Positions 36,680 through 48,370 are shown, counted from the first letter of the stretch. The stretch: 64,000 nt of DNA from Opisthorchis felineus (GCA_004794785.1 SJOL01000802.1:2281303-2345302); one strand, 5' to 3'. Made by a program: numbers and translations. Notes: generated by a model not told the origin, from the sequence alone.

Positions 36680-37284
36680 ACTGCATGAGAATCTCACAAT
36701 CCACGTGATGGCACATTGATCAGTTTTGCCTCCGTCTTTTTGTTGTTCCCTAACAATGACCACCCTTGGTCGTGGACAGTTCAGACTGTTTCAGCTGTTA
36801 CAGAATTTGTCGCCATGATCCTCCGCTTGACAGATGTTGCATGCAGTTCGTTCATTGAAGCGAAAATTGGAAGGTGTATAAGGCTTGGGTCTAATGGTGC
36901 ACGACCCGTATCGTGAGAAAGGGTCGAAATTTTTCATTCCCTTGATATAGAACTGATACTTCAGACCAGATAAGATTGCTTGATAGTTTTGCGTTTCTAC
37001 AGCTTGATTCCTGGGAGTCAAGGTTTCCGCCGTTAGCTCGAGGTGAGTTTAGCTTGCTCATCGGAATTCAAGATAACATAGGATAATAAAAACCGTCTAA
37101 TACACTTTAGAGGCGTTTTGTCGTCGCGGTTATGCTGCCGCAATCTATTCGCACTTGCTGTTGTCTACTCAGCCATTTATGTGTTTAAAATCTGATTGGT
37201 TAGGAAGTCTTAACCAATCAAATTGCCTGCTAGACCAAGATGCACTGAACGTCGCTACATCTCCTTCACAGGTTCTCACTCCAG

Positions 37285-37674
37285 CCGTTCCACAAACGTC
37301 ATCACGGGCAAACTGGCTCGGGTAATGTGCCAATAATGGTTGCAGGAGAAGTCGGTGAATACGGGTGGACCAGTGGACGTGGAAGTAAAGGTGTTTGTCC
37401 GAAGCACGGGAGGCACTACATGGGGTTTGGTCAGGGTGCGACGGGACCTTCAGGGTCAGCAGCCAGACAAGGTAGCTACCACGTCCATTCTAGCATTGTT
37501 CATGACGAAGAAGTTTCCAGACTCTCAGAAGAATCTACAAACAGTGCAGATGATCTGAATCTTTCGATTAGTATGGGTCCGCAAGGTGCCGGGGTAATGA
37601 GTCAACAAGAAGCACCAGGACAGCGTGGTTCGAAGGGCAAAAGAACCAGCTCAGAACAGCCACGACCCAGATGA
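37285..37674 (+). CDS. GPR158-like: GPR158-like exon K: probable terminal exon
   Basis: 130 codons including TGA. The acceptor ctcactccag gives phase 0, matching exon J. A nearby AG at 37270-37271 would put a stop in frame early. It begins PFHKRHHGQTGSGNVPIMVA, is rich in Gly, Ser and His, and contains EEVSRLSEESTNSADDLNLS, an acidic serine motif resembling phosphosite clusters in receptor tails. It ends SSEQPRPR-stop. Five bases on is a good donor (gtgagt), so a small frame difference or an upstream intron could let the tail continue to later exons. The terminal call is uncertain. Confidence 0.6.
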   Translation, partial: PFHKRHHGQTGSGNVPIMVAGEVGEYGWTSGRGSKGVCPKHGRHYMGFGQGATGPSGSAARQGSYHVHSSIVHDEEVSRLSEESTNSADDLNLSISMGPQGAGVMSQQEAPGQRGSKGKRTSSEQPRPR

Positions 37675-38890
37675 AGTGAGTTTATAATTTTCTGGTGTGA
37701 TTCTTGGGACAGCCAGATCTCCGTTGCGTAGTCAGGGTGTTTTATTAGAATGGATCTGCCGTCCGCCAGGGGAAGAACTATTCTTTGTCAAACCACAACG
37801 TTTTCACACTACTTACGAGTAACCCAATTATATATTTTTCAGACCCATGATGGACTGGCCTGCCCTGAGCACTTGCCGGACTCGTGTACATAACGATATG
37901 CAAGCAAAACGCCACCTACAGAAACTGCTGAATATCAACGCAACGCTCAACCACTGTATTGACCTAAAAACAGATATCTGTGTATTGAATGTAATTCGCT
38001 TCCCCACACCTCAGATTTTGAAACGTGTAAATTAATTCCGCCTAAATGAAATTCACGTTAGAAGATTTGGGTCGCAAACAACAATCATTTTTGATGCCAC
38101 TCAAACAGAATCGCTGTCATTGTTTAGCGTTCATTTATGCAATATGGTCTTTGGTTGAATTCTTCCCCTTCTTACCCACCCCCCCCCACCCCAAAACACA
38201 CACCGGCAATCGATCTCATTTCCCTATTCATTCTGTACGCTTATCAATTACTTCCAATAGATAACTTTTGAAAAATGCACTAAACTAGTGAGCGAACTTG
38301 CAAAGTACCTCAGTCGCCATCTAATTGAAAGTGCAAATCTGTCTCCTGGGTGGAAGTCGGTCGACCGAGGAAAGTAGTCAATCTGAAAGAAAAATCGATA
38401 ATTAAGCATACTCGTACGCAAATTTCAGCGGGTTAGTTAAAAAAAACAGGGTTATTAAGTTTGGGAAGCACAACGAAGACGGGAACTCGGTCATATGGTC
38501 AGTCTCGTCACATTTCCTAGATTTCTTGGTGTAGTTGTCTCAAACCGAATCGGTTAGCGTTTCTAGTCCTCTTTTCAACCGTTACTTCATCACATGCATA
38601 ATCTGTATCTAGGGTGTGTGGAAAATCATTCACGGACGATATGAAATTTAGAATTAAATCAGCTAATTGGTGATTATATTACCAACCTTGTGACTCGAGT
38701 GCCCTGAAAGCACAAGGGGGGGGGCCAAAGTCTTTGAGTTAGGTCTACAGCTCATGTGAATCACCTTCTTCAAGGAAGATAGCAATTATGTTGACTTGTT
38801 GATCTGCACGACCGGTTTTCTCGATTTGTTGTCCAAATGAATCAGAAAGATGTTCGGTAATTGATTGACACACAACGCTGTATCCTTCAG

Positions 38891-38980
38891 ACGGGGCTGT
38901 CATCAGATGCAAGGGATCTTATGGGCAACTCACTGGTCGTCCAGCTGGGACTGATGGCCTGTGCAAACTCAAACAGTGCG
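38891..38980 (+). CDS. Candidate exon of unknown assignment
   Basis: 30 codons, phase 0 at both ends, between acceptor tatccttcag and donor gtaaga. It reads TGLSSDARDLMGNSLVVQLG then LMACANSNSA. Composition is protein-like and both splice sites are good. It lies 1.2 kb past the proposed end of the GPR158-like gene on the same strand, so it may be a further tail exon or the first seen exon of another gene. I do not recognise the peptide. Confidence 0.3.
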
Positions 38981-39128
38981 GTAAGAGAAAATAGATATTT
39001 TATTTTGTCGATAGAAGAACTCTACAGTTTGGTGCTTGTGATTCTTGAAATGTTTCGTAAAACGAACATGTTACCGACGGAAAGACCACTGATCGCACTT
39101 GTGATACTGTTCGATTAACCAGAGAGAT

Positions 39129-39212
39129 TTCATCCTCTCAGTGAAGCCATTCAATGCTGAAAAGCCGAGAGGCACTGTATAGCTGTTTCATCCTTGTGAA
39201 GACCAACTTGGT
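39129..39212 (-). repeat. SINE family A, tail fragment
   Basis: Only the 3' body (atttcatcctctcagtgaag…gtatagctgtttcatcctt) remains, in reverse orientation. Confidence 0.5.
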
Positions 39213-39565
39213 CGAATGTTGAAAATCCTCCTAAAAGGCGTTCACGACAAATCTTCGGGCAATTACCACGTTCCTAGAGAGGTCTGAAGGGAAACATGAT
39301 ATGAGTTACTGCGAAAAACAACTGATCTTGGAGGATTTCGGTCATGAATGATGAATACGATGCTCAGAAGTGTGTGGAACTGCACATTTTATATGAAGCT
39401 GCAGAGGGCACCGTCTAAGTTGGTTGAGCGGCTTTCACAGGGGGCAACGTGCTATTTGTGTCCTTTGTAATTAACCAATCGCCTTTGCGTATCGGGAATT
39501 CCCGTTCTTGAGCGATGGTCATCAACGACATGAATTTCGGGTCTTTCCATATTCAGTAGAGATTC

Positions 39566-39894
39566 CGTTCTGTCAGCGAACCCAATCTATGCTGAAACGA
39601 CTTGAACCACTGTACAGCTGTTTCATCCTTCCTGGGAATCATCACGAAACACCAGGGAGTATCGAACCCGCGGCATTCCAACCAGTGGTTGACCACTCAA
39701 CCGTTTAGCCACGACTGGCTGATCAGCAGGGTGATTAGTTCTCACTCGGACAGGACAAAACGCTACTCTTCCTTCAACGACGGAAGCCACATCACGTTGT
39801 CACGTGGCGGCTGGCTGGCTCCTCGGGTGACGAATTCTCATGAAGGAGTCTGAACCATCCAGCAAAATTATCCTCCCTCTAAGCTGCTTATTGG
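39566..39894 (-). repeat. tRNA-derived SINE, family A
   Basis: Nearly complete minus-strand copy: body gtacagctgtttcatcct, reversed B box agtatcgaacccgcgg, reversed A box caaccgtttagccacgactg, and end box ctccctctaagctgcttatt. Confidence 0.8.
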
Positions 39895-40625
39895 TTCCCA
39901 GATCGTTTCAAACAGATCCAATGTAATCCAATCTGTTTGTAGAGCAGTTGTTTGCTGACGTCTGCTAGTAAGCCGGAGCTTTCACTGGTAAACAGTTTAT
40001 GTTCAGTGGGACAACGTAGACACGAGACTGAGCAGCTGTGAATGCATTTTAAATAATCCTCCAGGCTGCACAAAGCTTTCATACAATGACTTCTTAGAGC
40101 TGGAGACGTACGTTTACTGAGCTGACAGTCGTGTAATGGTTTGGAGCAACGTGGAGCAAGCATACCTCTGAAAAGTTCTCCAAACATTCAAAACCACCGA
40201 CCAGTCGAGGGATTCTTAGGTCGAGAACGTGTAACCAGTTGATCATCATTTCTTCTGGCCACTAACTCGTTTGGCGCGAAAGGCAAATTAGCGACACACC
40301 GAGTGGATCCTATTGCCAATGAAGTCTTCGTTTTTTGTGGAACATTTAATGAGAGTATCTCACAAAGAAGACCGCTCGGCATTTATTGGGAACTAACCTA
40401 ACTTCTGGAAGACGCACACAAGATCTTTAATGACGAGGAACGTTGTGAACGTTTCAGAAGAGAGACTATCTTTCTGCTACGTCCGCCGAATACTTTGACT
40501 TCCTACCTCCAAACTTCACGGATGAAGATAAAACGGAAGGAGGTGCTTTGTTATCTTTGACGAGGACAAGCTGGTTGTGTGGATGTCACGGTGTTTTTTT
40601 GCTGTAATGACCCAGAAATGTTGTA

Positions 40626-41400
40626 CATGTCATCATCATCATCATCATCAGCTGTAAAAACTGAGTCTACATTGTACAGTGGTTATACGGGGCCACAGTT
40701 TCGTTCTCCGATAATAAGGGAGGTAGGGGTTGATAGCGATGTATTGGAGGCGGCAGGCGATATAATTGATGCGTGAAGACAGGGGTATCAGTAGAATTTT
40801 CAGGATATCGGGAGGGGAAGCTATACACTGAAAGCAACAGCTCGAATGCATGCGGCTACTGGGTTATGTCTATCAATGGCTCTAAACATTGATAGGTACG
40901 GTCCCGGAGCACCGCCCCAGGGAGATGTCAATGATCAGAGCAGCTGAGTTTTCTGATAATGGATTTCTCAATTTGCTGGCTATTCATTGCTTGACTCATC
41001 TGCCTGGCTCGTTTTCACCCATTGCTTAGTTGTGCGAAAGAGCTCTTCGAGAAAGCCGGTCGACTTCCCTACGGAGCATGTAACCAAGCCAGCGCAACCT
41101 AAGGAATGTGATGAGTTCATCTATTCTAGGCTAGTCTTTTCTTCCGGGAACCGTTTGATGTACTTCAGTATGACTGATCGGATGTTCCCAACGGATTCGA
41201 GCAATGCTCCGAATACACCGGTGGTCAAACACTGAAAGGTTTTTAACGTCCTTGGCTCGTAGCAGACAGGTTTTTAACCCGTATAACATCATGAAGACTG
41301 TATAAGTAAAATCCCCCGTTCAAGGCTGCATCATTAGACTTACTCGGTAGAGGCTACCATGGAGACGTTAGGTGAAACACGCTCGGAATAGGACGTCATA
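40626..41400 (-). pseudogene. CR1/RTE-like element, RT C-terminal part and 3' end, minus strand
   Basis: On the minus strand the translation gives AKDVKNLSVFDHRCIRSIAR, IRWEHPISHTEVH, then after a stop ITFLRLRWLGYMLRREVDRL SRRAL. This is the C-terminal RT region of the same family as 2633-3617. The element ends at a (CAT)n tract at 40,630-40,651, which on the minus strand is a (ATG)n 3' tail. It carries several stops and frame slips. Confidence 0.8.
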
Positions 41401-41897
41401 TCAAAAACCCAATTCAACAGTTCGCCCTAGATGACGGCAGATTTGTTCTTGAAATGCATCCGCAGTGTGGTGGAGGAGAACCTAGGATGACAAAGTGGCT
41501 GAAAATAATAGAGCGAAGGAAATTTCAGATAGCATTGTAGCGGCGGATTTTCTAAAAACCTTAACCGACTACTTAAACACCAGAAAGAGTAAACACATAT
41601 GGAGAAACTGGGCAAAGTATGAATAACTTCTTGGAGGCTTGGCTAGCTGGGTATTAGCTTGAGTACGGAAAATGTGAGGATTTTGAGAACCTGGAAAAAC
41701 AGGTGGTGGAGTAGAAGCTTCTAGAGGTGAACAACCCTGGAGAAGAGATTGGTTTAGTTTCACAACGGGGGGCTGTAGTCTGGCGGAGCACAGGTGGATC
41801 GGGTGACTGAACGGCTGTGGATTGGAAGAGATTTTTGCGGCATTAGTGATTAAATAGCGAGAATAAAACTATCGATAATTGACCAGGTGACTGTTGG

Positions 41898-41972
41898 ACT
41901 GTTCACCGAGCTTGGCAATTGACCTGCGCACGTTTCGTTACCCATCGAGGGGACATCGTCAGTGTGCGGTTA
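41898..41972. repeat. Dispersed repeat fragment
   Basis: Second copy of the block at 23,045-23,135, same orientation. Confidence 0.45.
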
Positions 41973-42223
41973 GTTGAGTCACACAAAAGTGAGGCGTACT
42001 GAGGAATATCGAATACGTGAAAACTACTCGAAGTGAGCGGAACTCCGCAAGAAAATTGGATGGGACAAGACAGGGGGCACATATTTGGTGAGAGCTTAGA
42101 ACACATGGGAAGAACAGAATGGACATGGTACTATCCACATCAAGTAGTATAAAGGTGTTCAACGACAGGGGACAGAATAGCAGTCCCAGTTGAAGTGATG
42201 GGTAGTGGAAACAATGTTCATTG

Positions 42224-42860
42224 CTCTCGTTTGCAAACCGATTTGGTTTTGACGAGAGACTCACCTGGAACCTCACCGAATCTCTCGTTTAGCATGTTCC
42301 TTTTAAGCAACTGAATGTGCAGCACCAGGCCGCCTCATGTTTCAGTCGGCACGATATCCGAGATATCGCGAAACATGTATAGACGTAATACAATACTCGC
42401 AAGGTTGCTGATAAGTCCCCAACAACCCACCGATGGGGATCAGATAAGCACAATCACCGAGTTTTCGTTAACCCATATTCCACTTGAACCCAAATTGCAC
42501 GAAATTAGCGAAGTACACTCATTTGCAAACCAATCTGTTTTTGACTGGAGACTCACCAGTTGAAACGCTCGTTCAGTTTCATTTGGGGCGACATGCGAGA
42601 TATGAGGCAGCCTTTGTACATACATTCAACTGAAGGATTCAACTAGGGTTCAGTTTCGGCTCCCGTTAAAACCATATTCTTGTGCAAATGAAAGCATTTG
42701 ACAAATTCCGTCCAATTTGAATTCAAGTAGAACATAAGGTTGAGCGAAACTCCTGCACTGCGCCTACCTGATGATATTTACAAACAGGAGATTCAGCTGG
42801 GTTCCAGGTGAGTCTCCCGCAAATCCAAATTGGTTTGCAAATGAGTGTATTTCGCTAAAG
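42224..42860. repeat. Hammerhead repeat cluster: reverse units, then forward units
   Basis: Two reverse-oriented units (42,224-42,480 and 42,482-42,558) are followed by forward units (about 42,590-42,780 and 42,788-42,860). The boxes catttgcaaacc/ggtttgcaaatg and gagattcagctgggttccag repeat in both orientations. The forward core is cut at 42,777 right after CTGATGA; the reverse core near 42,415-42,450 is also broken. No intact ribozyme remains. Confidence 0.7.
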
Positions 42861-44384
42861 TTCAGTGCTGTTGGGTAGCCTGAGACGGAAGTTGATGTAG
42901 CGTCAACAACATCTGAGCAGAAGGACTGTTCCAACCGGTCCCTGAAGGGGGTGGAATGGCGAAACTAAGAATTTACTAGATTCCATGATAGGGAACAGAC
43001 GAGACAGCATAAATTCTTACTAGGTGTTTCTGCAAGTCTGATGGAATATTTGATTCCTGCGGGAGTAGTGGACAATTGGTAGGTTACGCAACTGATGAAA
43101 ACATATTTATCGCTGATGGCCGTTTACAAAGTCTGAACAGGACAAAGTAGAAGAGTGGGGATGCCGGCGTTCACCAGTCACACGCACGTTACCGTCCCCA
43201 AATCTGGAGATGAGATTTTTCAGGGTCTAGAAATCAGGCAGTGAGTCTTTAAGCAAACCCTCAAGGGTCTCAAAGATAATCAAGATCATTGGAGAGGCCA
43301 CAGTCTTAGGAGCCGGAGAGTTGTTTCATCCGAACGGTAGCGTCAAAAAATACACGGAACGGAGGTGAGTGTGGGTAGCTTGGACGAAATTCAGAGACCC
43401 ATCAATTCATCGTCGCGGTTAGGAATTTGAAAACGAAAAAAAAACGATTTCGGACAAGGTGTTGTTGAGTTCGAAACTCCAGCCTTGCTGCTAACTGCGT
43501 CCGTATACCATGGGGAGTCTAGCCAGGCGGAGTCGTAGAAAGTGAGATCGCCGAGGATACCAAGTTCAGCAAACTGCCAGTATAATAGAAATTAAAAGCC
43601 ACGCGCGTGGCTTGTTTGAGTTTTGGGGTTCCATCTTCGGTTGGACCAGCTGATCAGTGGTCCAACCGGTCCAAATTTTAGAGTACTAATCCAGCATAAA
43701 AAAGAGGTTCACGAGCCTGCTCTCTCATATAAGATATCAGGAAAGGGTTGCTCCGGCCATGAAGGACGAAGCCCTAAATGAAGAAGTCATTTCATGCATA
43801 GTGCACGGAAAAGGATATTCTTTCTTGGGAAGTGTCTACTGTGACAGCACGTTAGTTTCTTGAGCTACAAAGCCCGCTCAATCTAGAAGCACACATCAAA
43901 GAAGGAGCACCTCAGGGAGGAGGACAGCCTGCATACCAGTTACAAAACAGGTAGGGGCGATCGGTGGTACAAGATTTATACTCAGTGGGATTCCTTAAAC
44001 GCAAGGGTACGAAATGGTTTTATGTAGGCCTCATCGCCAACAAATTGCTCTCTCAATAACTGGTCCCAAGTGCACATGACGGTAGCTGTTGTCGTCACCA
44101 TCACCACCGTCGTCACTCTCGTGAATGTCATTACCAACATCATTGCCGAGAACACAGCTTTCGTGGGTGCGCGGTAAAATATTGTACTTTGTCAGCGATG
44201 TATGCCTCATATGGTAGGCACTTTCATGTTAATCTCCATCTAAGGTGTTAAAAAGCTGGACAGCATTGCAAAACTTCAAGGGAATCGTCAGTCCTGCCAT
44301 CTACCGGTTGGTAGCTCTGCGGTTTTCACATTCCAGGTCATATTGGATCAGATGAGATAACCCAAAACAAAACTAGCTTGTAAG
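42861..44384. other. Non-coding stretch, nothing recognised
   Basis: No open frame above 60 codons and no repeat boxes. A short trinucleotide-rich patch (caccatcaccaccgtcgtca) lies at 44,098-44,117. Confidence 0.5.
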
Positions 44385-44540
44385 GGATACTTCGTCCTTT
44401 AACTGAAGCTAACCTATGCCGGGAAACCAAGAAGCAGTGTAGAGCTGTTTCACACCTTTTTGGAAATAAGGAGCGGCGCACAACTCGCGAAACTCCGGAG
44501 AGTCTCGAACCCGCGACCTTCCGGTTAGGGGTTTGGACAC
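44385..44540 (-). repeat. SINE family A, partial, reverse
   Basis: Body and reversed B box (gagtctcgaacccgcgacct) with the reversed A box region starting cttaaccacgag. It abuts a forward copy, giving a tail-to-tail junction near 44,540. Confidence 0.7.
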
Positions 44541-44544
44541 TTAA

Positions 44545-44835
44545 CCACGAGCAGAAGAATAATTTCACAAGATGAGTGAAACTTGTATATGAAGAGTCGT
44601 CACTCAAGGAGCAAGTCTATCAGCGCGTGACCACGTGATGTGGTTTCCGTGATTGATTGGCGCTATATCTTGTCCAACTGCCAGTTAATCGCACTGCTGG
44701 TCAACCACTCGTGGCCAAACGGCTAAATGTTCAACTACTGGTCAGAAGGTTGCGGATTCGAGACTACCTGGAGTTTCGTCGGATGCACAATTTTGATAAT
44801 GAAATACCGCACAGTATAGATTAGCTTCACTGATT
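44545..44835 (+). repeat. tRNA-derived SINE, family A, forward
   Basis: Forward copy with cgtgaccacgtgatgtggtt, A box cactcgtggccaaacggcta, and degraded B box ttgcggattcgagact. It faces the reverse partial copy before it. Confidence 0.75.
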
Positions 44836-47540
44836 GCCTGAGATCAAATGTAGCAACAAAATCAATGAATTATGTGTAAACTTTAGGCGTATACAAATAC
44901 GGAGTGGTACTCGATCAACGCGCAACAAAATCACAGTGAACACGTCGGGTATAAGATTCAGTCGATGATACCTCATCGTCGGGCCAAACAAACTTTTGAC
45001 CTCGAAAAGGTTCTTGTGTTATTGTGTTGGTGGTTAGGCCAACCTTTTGTGCAGACAGGCTGAATATGTATATGGCTACTCCTTCTTCGATTGAGGAAGT
45101 CAGTTGTCTAAAATCTCTTTGAGTTGTGTGATGGTACCGTATGCATCGTTCTTTTTGAAACAGTGACCCTGTTTACTGTATGCCCGGATACTAAAAGGTG
45201 TTTGATGATAGCGCTTGCGTCGAATTTGACAGATTCAGTTATTTGACCCTTGTCGATAGGTACATGTAAGTCCGACCTTCTATTGTCGGTTATCTTGTTA
45301 AAAACTGCTCTCAAAACCGGAAGTCGTGTTTCACCGTGCGGATCCGTGACAATCTAGACAGCTGACGTTGGCCTCTAAGCATCCAGACTAACCTGGCCAA
45401 TAACCAGGACAATAAAAGCGTATATAAGTACTCAAATTATTGTTTTATCCCGGTCCATATGTTTCAAGCCAATCGCCTTGTTGAACTTCAGTTTGTAGCA
45501 TTTTTCATGTATTACCAAAGGGTATGTTTGAAAATCCAAATTCAAGGACCCGTGACAGACCAGTCATCACTAGAGATTCGAAACTAGACTTGCACAAGCG
45601 AACGTTAAGTTGCAGTCACCAAACGGATGTCTCATATCTCGACGTTATCCACGCTATCGCTTCGCCCCAGCAGCAAGCGTCCCGTTGGATCATGACTGCA
45701 CAGCCACACATCTGAGTGACATCGAGTCTCTTTTTCGACGATTGAAGATCAACGTAGGACTAAAACTGATGTAACAACCCTCCATGCACCTGGAGTCTTC
45801 TGCCAAGCTGTTTTGGGCAACCAAACCGCTTGGAAGAGAGCTAAACTTCTTCAGCTTTTGAGAAGTACAACGACACAGGCAAAATTCAAGACGGTAGCTC
45901 TACACATCTACTGATTTGTTTCTTGGTAAAACACTGTCTTAAGCACTGTTAATAGGCTTTATCTACGTCTCGACAACCTACTGACCTTCTAGGAGTGGAA
46001 ATCCAGTTTGAATGTTCAAGCTGTAGCATCGCAGAATTAACTCCCACTTTGAAACCGGATTTGTTAACCCTTTTTGGCGCTGCTCCGTATTCCACAACAC
46101 TTGGAAGCCGTGAAGTGCTCAGGCAACAGTGATCATATTTTCCTAACCCAGTCACTTTGTTTCTGGTCAGCAAATCAGCCCAGGAAAAAAGAATGCCACG
46201 CGAGCCAAATTTTCAATGAACACCGGCCGAAGGGGATAAAACAGCTTAGACTGAATTGCGGACGACTGATTGGTCCAGAGAGAGAGAGAGGTCAAGAGAG
46301 AATCACAGGTAAACAGTTTGTCATCATTGCACGGTACACCACCAGATTGAAATGCAGTCGTCCAGCCGTGTTCTTGGATTCTTCTGGAAATGCTCCTCTT
46401 GTGAACTGTACCAATTTCATCAGAATCTGTTGGTTGGTAGGCTGGCTGGTGTGCGGTGCGGTGCCAGTTATATTGGTTGCAACAACTGGCTATTGTGAAA
46501 CTTACAATAACACGTTGGTCAGGCATGCGCCTTAAAGGGCTTTTCAGAGCAAAAACGGAGGCAGTTACGCGTAAGTCGATGTTCCGGCCTTACATGCAAC
46601 TCCGTGCACCTGAGATAAGTTTATGTCCGCCTGGGTATGGCCCTTTGTAGTTGTCGTTGAGCTCTTCACACCCGGAGGTGGTGAGGCCAACGGAGAATAT
46701 TGAGCATTCCCACAACTGTGGACAATAATGGATAGTGTGAAATCTGAAGACAGTTAATTGTATGCACGACACTCAAATGTGAGCTCAGTCAACACATTGA
46801 AACTGCCTCAGTTTGGAGGTTGATGATTTGCCAGCAGGTTGGAAATGCTAGTATTGTGGTATCCTAGTAAGCCTGGATATTGTGACCCTTCGGCGGCAGC
46901 TTACTAAGATCGATTTTCTTGGTTTTGACACCTGGTGCAATGTAGGGGACAGTTCATCTATGGAGTTGACTGAGGACACAAATTAACAAAAATCGGATAG
47001 GCTGGAAAGTTTTAGTTGGCGTTTGTGGCGTAAGGGCATTTCCAGGCTAAATTCCAAAAGGATGATCCTGGTCTTAGGTGCTCCACTCCTTTCGCAGGCC
47101 ATTGTCTTACGAGCTCTACGTGAAAATCGGTCTGGGCTTCAAAGTACATCTATAAACGATCCAACTTGTTCAGGGCTTCTGGAGATTCAATCATTCGGGC
47201 CCATGGAAACGAGTAAGTCATACAAGCCGGAAAATTCGAGTGATTTCTACGAAACCATCGGTACAGCATTGAACGTATGATATCGAATGTCCGGTGGACA
47301 ACCAACCACCGTAAAAAGCCTCATGTATTTCTGTGTCCAACTCACATTACGTTGACGATTCTGGTGAGTTTGTCTTCGGAGGAATACCGTAGACCAATCC
47401 TTCTACTCTGAATGGCAAGCGAAATTTTAGAATTTTGGATGGCTACGTACGGGATGAATGAGACGGTGTTATGCACAGGTCGAAACGATGGCTTTCTCAT
47501 GTATCTGAAAGATATTAACACCCGCCCTTTTTTTTCTGGC
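44836..47540. other. Region before cystatin-like copy 1
   Basis: No recognised gene. A 153-codon plus-strand frame (46,074-46,535) overlaps a 119-codon minus-strand frame; neither has a family match, signal, or splice context. The last 80 bases resemble the sequence before copy 2. Confidence 0.45.
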
Positions 47541-47551
47541 AGCCATCCAAA

Positions 47552-47704
47552 ATGATGCACAAAGAAGCTGTCATCGGTTTTATCATCCTGATCAACCGCA
47601 TTTTCTCCGAAGAAATAGTCAAAGTGGAGTACGTTCAGCAAGCTGGCGGTCCGTCAGCACCATACTGCCCTAGCGAACAGGATGAGAACCAATTCTCCCC
47701 CTTG
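47552..47704 (+). CDS. Cystatin-like secreted protein, copy 1, exon 1
   Basis: 51 codons from ATG to donor gtaggt. The peptide starts MMHKEAVIGFIILINRIFSE, a signal peptide with core AVIGFIILI, followed by VKVEYVQQAGGPSAPYCPSE. The GGP is where cystatins carry their N-terminal glycine pair. A second Met directly follows the first; copy 2 begins at the equivalent of Met2. A strong 3' splice site (ttttttttctggcag) ends 9 bases before the ATG, so the mRNA 5' end is probably spliced or trans-spliced here. Exon 1 joins exon 2 across only 43 bases. Cystatins inhibit papain-like cysteine proteases. The assignment rests on spacing and fold features, not close identity. Confidence 0.7.
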
Positions 47705-47747
47705 GTAGGTAATCGTTCCACGACAAAACGATCATTTGGAACTTCAG

Positions 47748-47849
47748 CTCGTCAAGGAATTGCCAAATATATTGAAAGACGACGTCAAGAATTTCAAATA
47801 TCTACAACTTGTGCGAAAAACAACCAATGGGTACGAGTACGACATACTG
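47748..47849 (+). CDS. Cystatin-like secreted protein, copy 1, exon 2
   Basis: 34 codons, phase 0, acceptor ggaacttcag, donor gtgagt. It encodes LVKELPNILKDDVKNFKYLQ and LVRKTTNGYEYDIL. The segment FKYLQLVRKTTNGYEYDI resembles the cystatin helix-to-hairpin region (…LQVV.A..QVVAG.NY.LDV). It lies about 44 residues after GGP, the spacing of human cystatin C. The protease-binding QxVxG is replaced by KTTNG: only the final glycine is kept, so inhibitory activity is doubtful. Exon length, phases and the intron before it are identical to copy 2. Confidence 0.7.
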
Positions 47850-48227
47850 GTGAGTTCTGTGGCCCTCAAGATGACCTTGGTTCCCAAAACCATAGATTCG
47901 TTTGAAAAACAATAAGTGCATTACGGCCAATGTTTTTGACCAATACGCAGAAGGTAATCTTATTCTAATATCTGCAAAACGTACCAAATGTTCAAAGGCA
48001 AAGATTGAATGTTAAGTGGACACCCTTGGTGTTCCAAACCTTTTCTATGAGTGTGTGTGTGTTTGAATTTATTGGCTGAAAAGGCAGTGAATATGAAATT
48101 TCTGTCCCACCATCTGCGCTTTTTTATTTCTGGAATGTTCGCGTAGGGTTTGGTTGGATGGAGAAGCGTTACATTTCACGAAACACATTGCACGCTAACT
48201 TGGTATCAACGGGGGAGTAAACTATCT

Positions 48228-48370
48228 TTCAACTGAATCTCTCGTCTAGGCTATTCTCCAACTGAATGTGCTCTACAAAGGTCACTTCATTTTCCCAGTT
48301 TCAGTACGATATTCAGGATATCGCAGTATTTTTCCTGATGGGATACTACTCATAAGGCTGCAACTCCGTG
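48228..48370 (-). repeat. Hammerhead repeat fragment, reverse
   Basis: The boxes caactgaatgtgct, gtttcagtacgatattcagg and actactcataaggctgcaac match the reverse unit. The ribozyme core is missing. It lies about 380 bases after cystatin-like copy 1 exon 2, beyond the duplicated segment. Confidence 0.55.

Larger units (their letters stand above)
10415..37674 (+). other. GPR158-like: Gene span: GPR158/GPR179-like orphan class C G-protein-coupled receptor, 5' end missing
   Basis: Eleven exons with compatible GT-AG phases encode about 608 residues. They follow the order of vertebrate GPR158/GPR179: EGF-like cysteine module, cysteine-rich linker, seven membrane segments, then a cytoplasmic tail with a conserved helix. 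GPR158 is known as a plasma-membrane receptor that recruits RGS7-Gbeta5 and has been reported to respond to glycine through an extracellular Cache domain. Here the diagnostic residues are TM3 (ITCILVPWLRELGF), TM5-6 (CRLVRTAPSEYNET), TM7 (LLYFARSHITVTANLLLIF) and the tail helix (RELKRLYTQIELYKTKAM). Introns measure 3515, 2930, 1321, 3841, 5135, 1394, 3654, 749, 65 and 2829 bases. I found no signal peptide or Cache exon upstream of 10415, so the start is probably outside the window or too diverged to see. Exon identity comes from memory of the family, not a search; the family call is very likely. Confidence 0.9.

Noticed and set aside
37272..37322. Alternative start of exon K at the first AG (37,271)
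   Set aside because: In the incoming phase 0 it reads into TAA after 17 codons; the AG at 37,284 keeps the frame open for 129 codons.
46074..46535. 153-codon plus-strand frame
   Set aside because: No motif, overlaps a long opposite frame, and contains low-complexity gagagag; most likely chance.
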